Positions 5,674-9,365 of a DNA stretch of 9,365 nt are shown here, piece by piece; the stretch's first letter is position 1, and each line of letters opens with the position of its first letter. The stretch lies in the NCBI GenBank assembly GCA_013619035.1, contig JABXKX010000422.1, positions 1-9,365 on the forward strand, written 5' to 3'. This stretch comes from Peptostreptococcaceae bacterium. Its GTDB lineage: Bacteria; Bacillota_A; Clostridia; Peptostreptococcales; Acidaminobacteraceae. Under the pieces are notes generated by a model. That model was given only the letters and a program-made list of their open reading frames with translations, searched no databases and was not told where the DNA came from. The position numbers and the translations under genes are program-made.

Positions 5674-8082
5674 ATGGATTATAATCATTCTAAAGTAGAA
5701 AAGAAATGGCAAGATATCTGGGATGAGAAAGGTAGCTTTTACGCAACAGAAACTACGGAAAAAAAGAAGTTTTATGCATTAGTAGAGTTTCCGTACCCAT
5801 CTGGTCAAGGTCTTCATGTAGGGCATCCTAGACCGTATACAGCACTTGACATCGTTGCAAGAAAAAGAAGATTAGATGGTTACAATGTATTATATCCAAT
5901 GGGATGGGATGCATTTGGTTTACCAACTGAAAACTATGCAATTAAAAATAAAATTCATCCAGCAGTAGTAACGAAAGAAAATATTGCTAGATTTAAAGAT
6001 CAGTTAAAATCACTTGGTATGTCATTTGACTGGTCAAGAGAAATTAATACAACAGATCCTAATTACTATAGATGGACACAATGGATTTTCATCCAATTAT
6101 TTAACAAGGGACTTGCTTATAAAAAAGAATTCCCAATCAACTGGTGTCCAAGTTGTAAAGTTGGTTTAGCAAATGAAGAAGTAGTTGGTGGTGGTTGTGA
6201 GCGTTGTGGTTCACAAGTAGAGCAAAAGGTTAAGAACCAATGGATGCTTAAAATCACTGAGTATGCTGAAAGATTGATAAACGATTTAGATTTAGTTAAT
6301 TACATTGAAAGAGTTAAAATACAACAAAAGAACTGGATTGGGCGTTCTGAAGGTGCTGAAGTTGATTTTAAGATCAAAGGTGCTGAAGATGTCTTTAGAG
6401 TATTTACGACAAGACCGGATACACTTTATGGTGCTACATATATGGTTATGTCACCAGAACATCCTTATATCGAAAAATATGCTGATCAAATTGAAAACAT
6501 GGATGCATTATTACAATATAGAACTGATTCAAGTAAAAAATCTGAGTTTGAAAGAACAGAGTTAGTAAAAATTAAAACAGGTGTTGAAGTTAAAGGTATT
6601 ATGGCTGTTAACCCTGTGACAAATAAAGAGATTCCTGTATGGATTTCTGATTACGTTATGATGAGTTATGGTACAGGTGCTATTATGGCAGTACCAGGAC
6701 ATGATACAAGAGACTGGGAATTTGCAAAGAAATTTGATTTACCTATTATCGAAGTTGTATCAGGTGGAAACGTAGAAGAAGAAGCCTATACGGATAATGC
6801 AGATGGTGTATTGGTTAATTCAGAAATGATTGATGGCTTAAAAGTACCTGAAGCAAAAGCAAAGATTACTGATTTCTTAATAGCCAATAAGATTGGTGAA
6901 AAGAAAGTTAATTATAAACTACGTGACTGGGTATTCTCAAGACAGAGATACTGGGGTGAACCAATTCCATTAGTACACTGTGACTGTTGTGGTTGGGTAC
7001 CGGTTGAAGAAAAAGATTTACCTTTAAAATTACCTGAAGTAGATAACTATGAACCAACAGATAATGGTGAATCTCCTCTAGCACACCTTGAAGACTGGGT
7101 TAAAACTGAATGTCCAAAGTGTGGTAAAGAAGCGAGACGTGAAACAGATACAATGCCACAATGGGCAGGGTCATCATGGTACTTCTTAAGATACTGTGAT
7201 CCACATAATAACGAAGAATTAGCTTCAAAAGAGATGTTAGAATACTGGGGACCTGTAGATTGGTACAATGGCGGTATGGAACATACAACACTACATTTAC
7301 TTTATTCTAGATTCTGGCATAAATTCTTATTCGATTGTGGTGTTGTACCAACAGAAGAACCATATGATAAGAGAACATCACACGGTATGATCTTAGGTGA
7401 TAACAATGAAAAAATGTCTAAATCTCGTGGTAATGTAATTAACCCAGACGATATTATTACAGAGTATGGTGCAGATACACTTAGAACTTATGAAATGTTT
7501 ATCGGTGACTTTGAGAAATCAGCACCTTGGTCAATGCTAAGTTTAAAAGGGTGTAAGAGATTCTTAGACAGAGTGTGGCGTTTGACGGATGTCGTAGAAG
7601 AAGGTACTGAGTATTCTAAGGCACTTTTAAAACCAATTCATAAGGCCATTAAAAAAGTAACTAATGATTATGAAAATATGAAATTTAATACTGCAATTGC
7701 TGCAATGATGACACTTCAAAATGAAATCACTAAAGTTGGGAAATTGAATAAAGCTGATTTTAAAGCATTGATTATACTTCTTAATCCAGTGGCACCTCAT
7801 ATGACTGAAGAATTATGGGAAGTATTAGGCTTTGAAGGTATGTTAAATGAAACATCATGGCCAACGTTTGAAGAAAAGTACTTAGTTGATGATGAAGTAG
7901 AAATCGTACTACAAATCAATGGCAAAGTAAGAGATAAATTGGTAGTTAGTGCAACAAGTACAAAGGAAGAGATGGAAGCTATTGCAATGGCAAGTGAAAG
8001 AGTACAGACATTAATCGATGGCAAGCAAATTGTTAAAGTGATCTGTGTACCTAAACGTCTTGTAAATATTGTTGTAAAATAG
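5674..8082 (+). CDS. leuS: Leucyl-tRNA synthetase
   Basis: LeuRS charges tRNA-Leu with leucine in the cytoplasm and proofreads mischarged product. The 802-residue class I enzyme is full length for bacteria. In order it shows the HIGH-type motif HVGH (48-51) after FPYPSGQGL; a zinc-finger insert with CPSC (158-161) and CERC (175-178); the CP1 editing domain from [10 protein letters not shown] (221-230), with [11 protein letters not shown] (245-255) and [12 protein letters not shown] (333-344); [11 protein letters not shown] (422-432); a second cysteine group CDCC with CPKC (436-483); and KMSKS (580-584). The C-terminal anticodon-binding and tail domains end the protein. AGGAGG (5663-5668) precedes the ATG. 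Expression should rise when tRNA-Leu is uncharged, through the T-box leader. Confidence 0.98.
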   Translation: MDYNHSKVEKKWQDIWDEKGSFYATETTEKKKFYALVEFPYPSGQGLHVGHPRPYTALDIVARKRRLDGYNVLYPMGWDAFGLPTENYAIKNKIHPAVVTKENIARFKDQLKSLGMSFDWSREINTTDPNYYRWTQWIFIQLFNKGLAYKKEFPINWCPSCKVGLANEEVVGGGCERCGSQVEQKVKNQWMLKITEYAERLINDLDLVNYIERVKIQQKNWIGRSEGAEVDFKIKGAEDVFRVFTTRPDTLYGATYMVMSPEHPYIEKYADQIENMDALLQYRTDSSKKSEFERTELVKIKTGVEVKGIMAVNPVTNKEIPVWISDYVMMSYGTGAIMAVPGHDTRDWEFAKKFDLPIIEVVSGGNVEEEAYTDNADGVLVNSEMIDGLKVPEAKAKITDFLIANKIGEKKVNYKLRDWVFSRQRYWGEPIPLVHCDCCGWVPVEEKDLPLKLPEVDNYEPTDNGESPLAHLEDWVKTECPKCGKEARRETDTMPQWAGSSWYFLRYCDPHNNEELASKEMLEYWGPVDWYNGGMEHTTLHLLYSRFWHKFLFDCGVVPTEEPYDKRTSHGMILGDNNEKMSKSRGNVINPDDIITEYGADTLRTYEMFIGDFEKSAPWSMLSLKGCKRFLDRVWRLTDVVEEGTEYSKALLKPIHKAIKKVTNDYENMKFNTAIAAMMTLQNEITKVGKLNKADFKALIILLNPVAPHMTEELWEVLGFEGMLNETSWPTFEEKYLVDDEVEIVLQINGKVRDKLVVSATSTKEEMEAIAMASERVQTLIDGKQIVKVICVPKRLVNIVVK

Positions 8083-8091
8083 GAGGTCAGT

Positions 8092-8733
8092 ATGGCAAAA
8101 CCTGTACATCCAATAATGAAACGTTATATTCCAATTGTGAAAGGTATTGCAGGTACATTTGGTAGTAACTGTGAAGTCGTATTACATGATTTTTCTGATT
8201 TGAACCATTCGATTGTGACAATAGAAAATGGTGAAGTAACTGGAAGAGATTCTAATAGTTCTATGACTGATCATTCGCTTCAACAAGTCAAAGCAGGTAA
8301 TACTCAGAAAGATACCATCAATTATTCTGGTAAAGGTTCTGATGGTAGAACCATAAAGTCAACAACAATGTTTATACGTGATGAAGAAGGTAAAGTAATC
8401 GGTTGTTTATGCATCAACTTTGATGTTACAGAATTTGCAATTGCTAAAAGAGCATTAAGTGAATTACTTGATTTTGGTGGTGAACCCATTAAAGAAGATA
8501 AATCTAGTAAAAAAATTAATGATGTTTTAAGTGAAGTTGTGCAAACAAAGATTGACGAAATAGGCAAACCTGTTGCATACTTAAATAAAGATGAAAAAGT
8601 AAAAATAGTGAATCAATTAGATGGTCAAGGTGTATTCTTAATTAAGGGTGCCATTGATTATGTAGCAGACATCTTATGTGTGTCGCGCTATACAATTTAT
8701 AACTATTTAGATGAAACAAGAGAAGACAAATAG
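8092..8733 (+). CDS. YheO/DauR-type transcriptional regulator (PAS-like plus HTH)
   Basis: The 213-residue product has two parts. Residues about 5-118 form a YheO-type PAS-like domain, recognisable by GTFGSNCEVVLHDFSD (21-36), HSIVTIENGEVTGR (39-52), TDHSL and the strand IGCLCINFDVTEF (103-115). Residues about 166-209 form the family's C-terminal helix-turn-helix (DEKVKIVNQLDGQGVFLIKG, then VADILCVSRYTIYNYL). Relatives include DauR, a repressor of D-arginine use in Pseudomonas; the ligand here is unknown. The gene starts nine bases after leuS, with AGGAGG overlapping the leuS stop, and is followed by ridA 11 bases downstream. Regulators of this family are often found beside amino-acid catabolic and RidA-type genes, so ridA itself or a remote amino-acid gene is a reasonable target, but no operator is visible. 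Confidence 0.88.
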   Translation: MAKPVHPIMKRYIPIVKGIAGTFGSNCEVVLHDFSDLNHSIVTIENGEVTGRDSNSSMTDHSLQQVKAGNTQKDTINYSGKGSDGRTIKSTTMFIRDEEGKVIGCLCINFDVTEFAIAKRALSELLDFGGEPIKEDKSSKKINDVLSEVVQTKIDEIGKPVAYLNKDEKVKIVNQLDGQGVFLIKGAIDYVADILCVSRYTIYNYLDETREDK

Positions 8734-8744
8734 GGGGTTTAATT

Positions 8745-9128
8745 ATGTTAAAAAAAGTTCATACGAATAATGCACCAGCTGCTGTTGGTCCATATTCACA
8801 AGCTATGATTGCTGGAGATTTTATGTATGTATCTGGTCAATTACCAATGGATCCAGCTGCTGGTAAAATTGTTGATGGTGGTATTGAAGATCAAACAAGA
8901 CAGTCGCTTACAAATGCGATGTCTATCTTAACTGAAGCAGGTGTTGATTATAAGAATGTTGTAAAAACAACAGTATTCTTAAAGGATATGAATGAATTTG
9001 GCGCTATGAATGGTGTTTATGCAGAATTCTTTACAGATCATAAACCAGCAAGAGCAGCTGTAGAAGTTGCTAGATTACCTTTAGATGTAAAAGTTGAAAT
9101 TCAAATGGTTGTTTACGTAGGTAAGTAA
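8745..9128 (+). CDS. ridA: RidA family reactive enamine/imine deaminase
   Basis: RidA hydrolyses reactive enamines and imines such as 2-aminoacrylate, released by PLP-dependent serine/threonine dehydratases, and so protects PLP enzymes. The 127-residue product is standard length, with GPYSQA (15-20), VSGQLPMDP (29-37), the NGVY segment (89-92) and PARAAVEVARLP (101-112). Arg103 corresponds to the catalytic substrate-binding arginine (Arg105 in Escherichia coli TdcF), and Glu118 in VEIQMVVYV is the conserved C-terminal acid. This combination is that of active RidA and not of the arginine-less Rid subfamilies. It is the third gene of the leuS unit, with a GGGGG-type ribosome binding site overlapping the regulator's stop region. 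No terminator lies directly behind it; the first is at 9234. Confidence 0.95.
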   Translation: MLKKVHTNNAPAAVGPYSQAMIAGDFMYVSGQLPMDPAAGKIVDGGIEDQTRQSLTNAMSILTEAGVDYKNVVKTTVFLKDMNEFGAMNGVYAEFFTDHKPARAAVEVARLPLDVKVEIQMVVYVGK

Positions 9129-9233
9129 TATTTAAATCAGTTCTTATGAAACAATATCATTCAATTAAAAAACATTTGAAAGGGGCTGTCGGGAAATAGA
9201 TAGTCACTGAAATAGAAAAAATTTCCAAAAAGG

Positions 9234-9277
9234 AATCCTCCTACTTGATGTCGAATTATTAAGTAGGAGGATTTTTT
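9234..9277 (+). terminator. Strong intrinsic terminator downstream of ridA
   Basis: AATCCTCCTACTT (9234-9246) pairs perfectly with AAGTAGGAGGATT (9261-9273); the stem can extend by GAT with ATT through one G-U pair to 16 base pairs, leaving an eight-base loop. Six T residues follow (9272-9277). It probably ends the leuS-yheO-ridA transcript, although it may belong to an insertion element and not to the operon. Confidence 0.88.
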
Positions 9278-9312
9278 GTACAAAAAAAGAGATGAACTCT
9301 GACCCCCATCTC
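9272..9312 (+). repeat. Palindrome and small hairpin after the ridA terminator
   Basis: TTTTTTGTACAAAAAA (9272-9287) is a perfect 16-base palindrome overlapping the terminator's T tract. It is followed by GAGATG (9289-9294) pairing CATCTC (9307-9312) around a 12-base loop. The A-rich half could serve as a terminator tail for transcripts arriving on the minus strand from the right. I can assign no other function. Confidence 0.4.
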
Positions 9313-9365
9313 AATTCCGTTACATTGTGTAATGCAACTAACAGTACATTAAATATACTATGCAT

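Larger units (their letters stand above)
9182..9365 (+). mobile_element. Probable insertion-sequence end (partial, runs off the window)
   Basis: From 9182 the sequence begins GGGGCTGTCGG and continues as a non-coding stretch packed with inverted repeats. GGGGCTGTCG is a form of terminal repeat I associate with IS1182-like elements of Firmicutes, and a strong terminator just inside the end is common in such elements. No transposase reading frame is visible before the window stops and the opposite terminal repeat cannot be seen, so the assignment rests on memory of terminal sequences and on context. The alternative is an ordinary intergenic region with a terminator for ridA. Confidence 0.35.

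Noticed and set aside
7047..7291. Minus-strand frames opposite leuS
   Set aside because: They lie wholly within a strongly conserved synthetase gene, lack ribosome binding sites and show no recognisable protein features.
9206..9365. Minus-strand open frame entering from the right edge (about 53 codons)
   Set aside because: It runs through the arms of the terminator hairpin and the palindrome, has low-complexity composition, and shows no transposase or other motif. It is most likely chance.
1..9365. CRISPR array, tRNA or rRNA genes, defence or toxin systems
   Set aside because: I saw no evenly spaced direct repeats, no cloverleaf with a T-loop sequence and no rRNA signature. All full-length genes belong to well-known core families.

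Overview
This is a low-GC Gram-positive (Firmicutes/Bacillota) chromosomal window of core translation and ribosome-assembly genes, all on the plus strand. The evidence is AT-rich coding with AGA-dominated arginine use, AGGAGG-type ribosome binding sites, an L27 with the cleavable N-terminal extension together with its protease Prp, an L21-type mRNA leader and a T-box riboswitch. TGG encodes Trp in leuS and TGA is used as a stop (prp), so this is not a Mycoplasma-type code. Direct obg-yhbY-nadD-yqeK-rsfS linkage without spo0B argues against a Bacillus-like layout and would suit an Erysipelotrichia- or Clostridia-like lineage; that placement is inference only.

Layout. Positions 2-184 are the 3' end of an unrecognised gene. 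Unit 1 (about 236-1380): a strong promoter, an L21-type leader, then rplU, prp and rpmA, ending in an intrinsic terminator. Unit 2 (about 1382-3058): obgE and yhbY, ending in a UUCG-capped terminator. The real obgE start is at 1438; the longer reading frame begins inside the preceding terminator. Unit 3 (about 3070-5403): an extended -10 promoter, nadD and yqeK abutting with no gap, a decayed cation/Ca2+ antiporter gene (4285-5040), then rsfS. Unit 4 (about 5390-9277): a promoter inside the end of rsfS, a leucine T-box leader (specifier CTT), leuS, a YheO/DauR-type regulator and ridA. The right end (9182-9365) resembles the terminal region of an insertion sequence and carries a strong hairpin terminator.

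How the genes work together: L21 and L27 are large-subunit proteins, Prp trims L27, ObgE and YhbY assist 50S assembly, and RsfS silences 50S subunits when nutrients are low. NadD makes the NAD precursor and YqeK degrades Ap4A, an alarm nucleotide produced by aminoacyl-tRNA synthetases such as LeuRS. RidA removes reactive enamine/imine intermediates of amino-acid metabolism and is packed with leuS under a leucine-sensing leader.

The window is mostly ordinary core genome. I do not see a new multi-gene system. The points most worth a second look are the antiporter pseudogene inside a conserved operon, the leuS-yheO-ridA coupling behind a leucine T-box, the geometry of that T-box terminator, and the IS-like right end.
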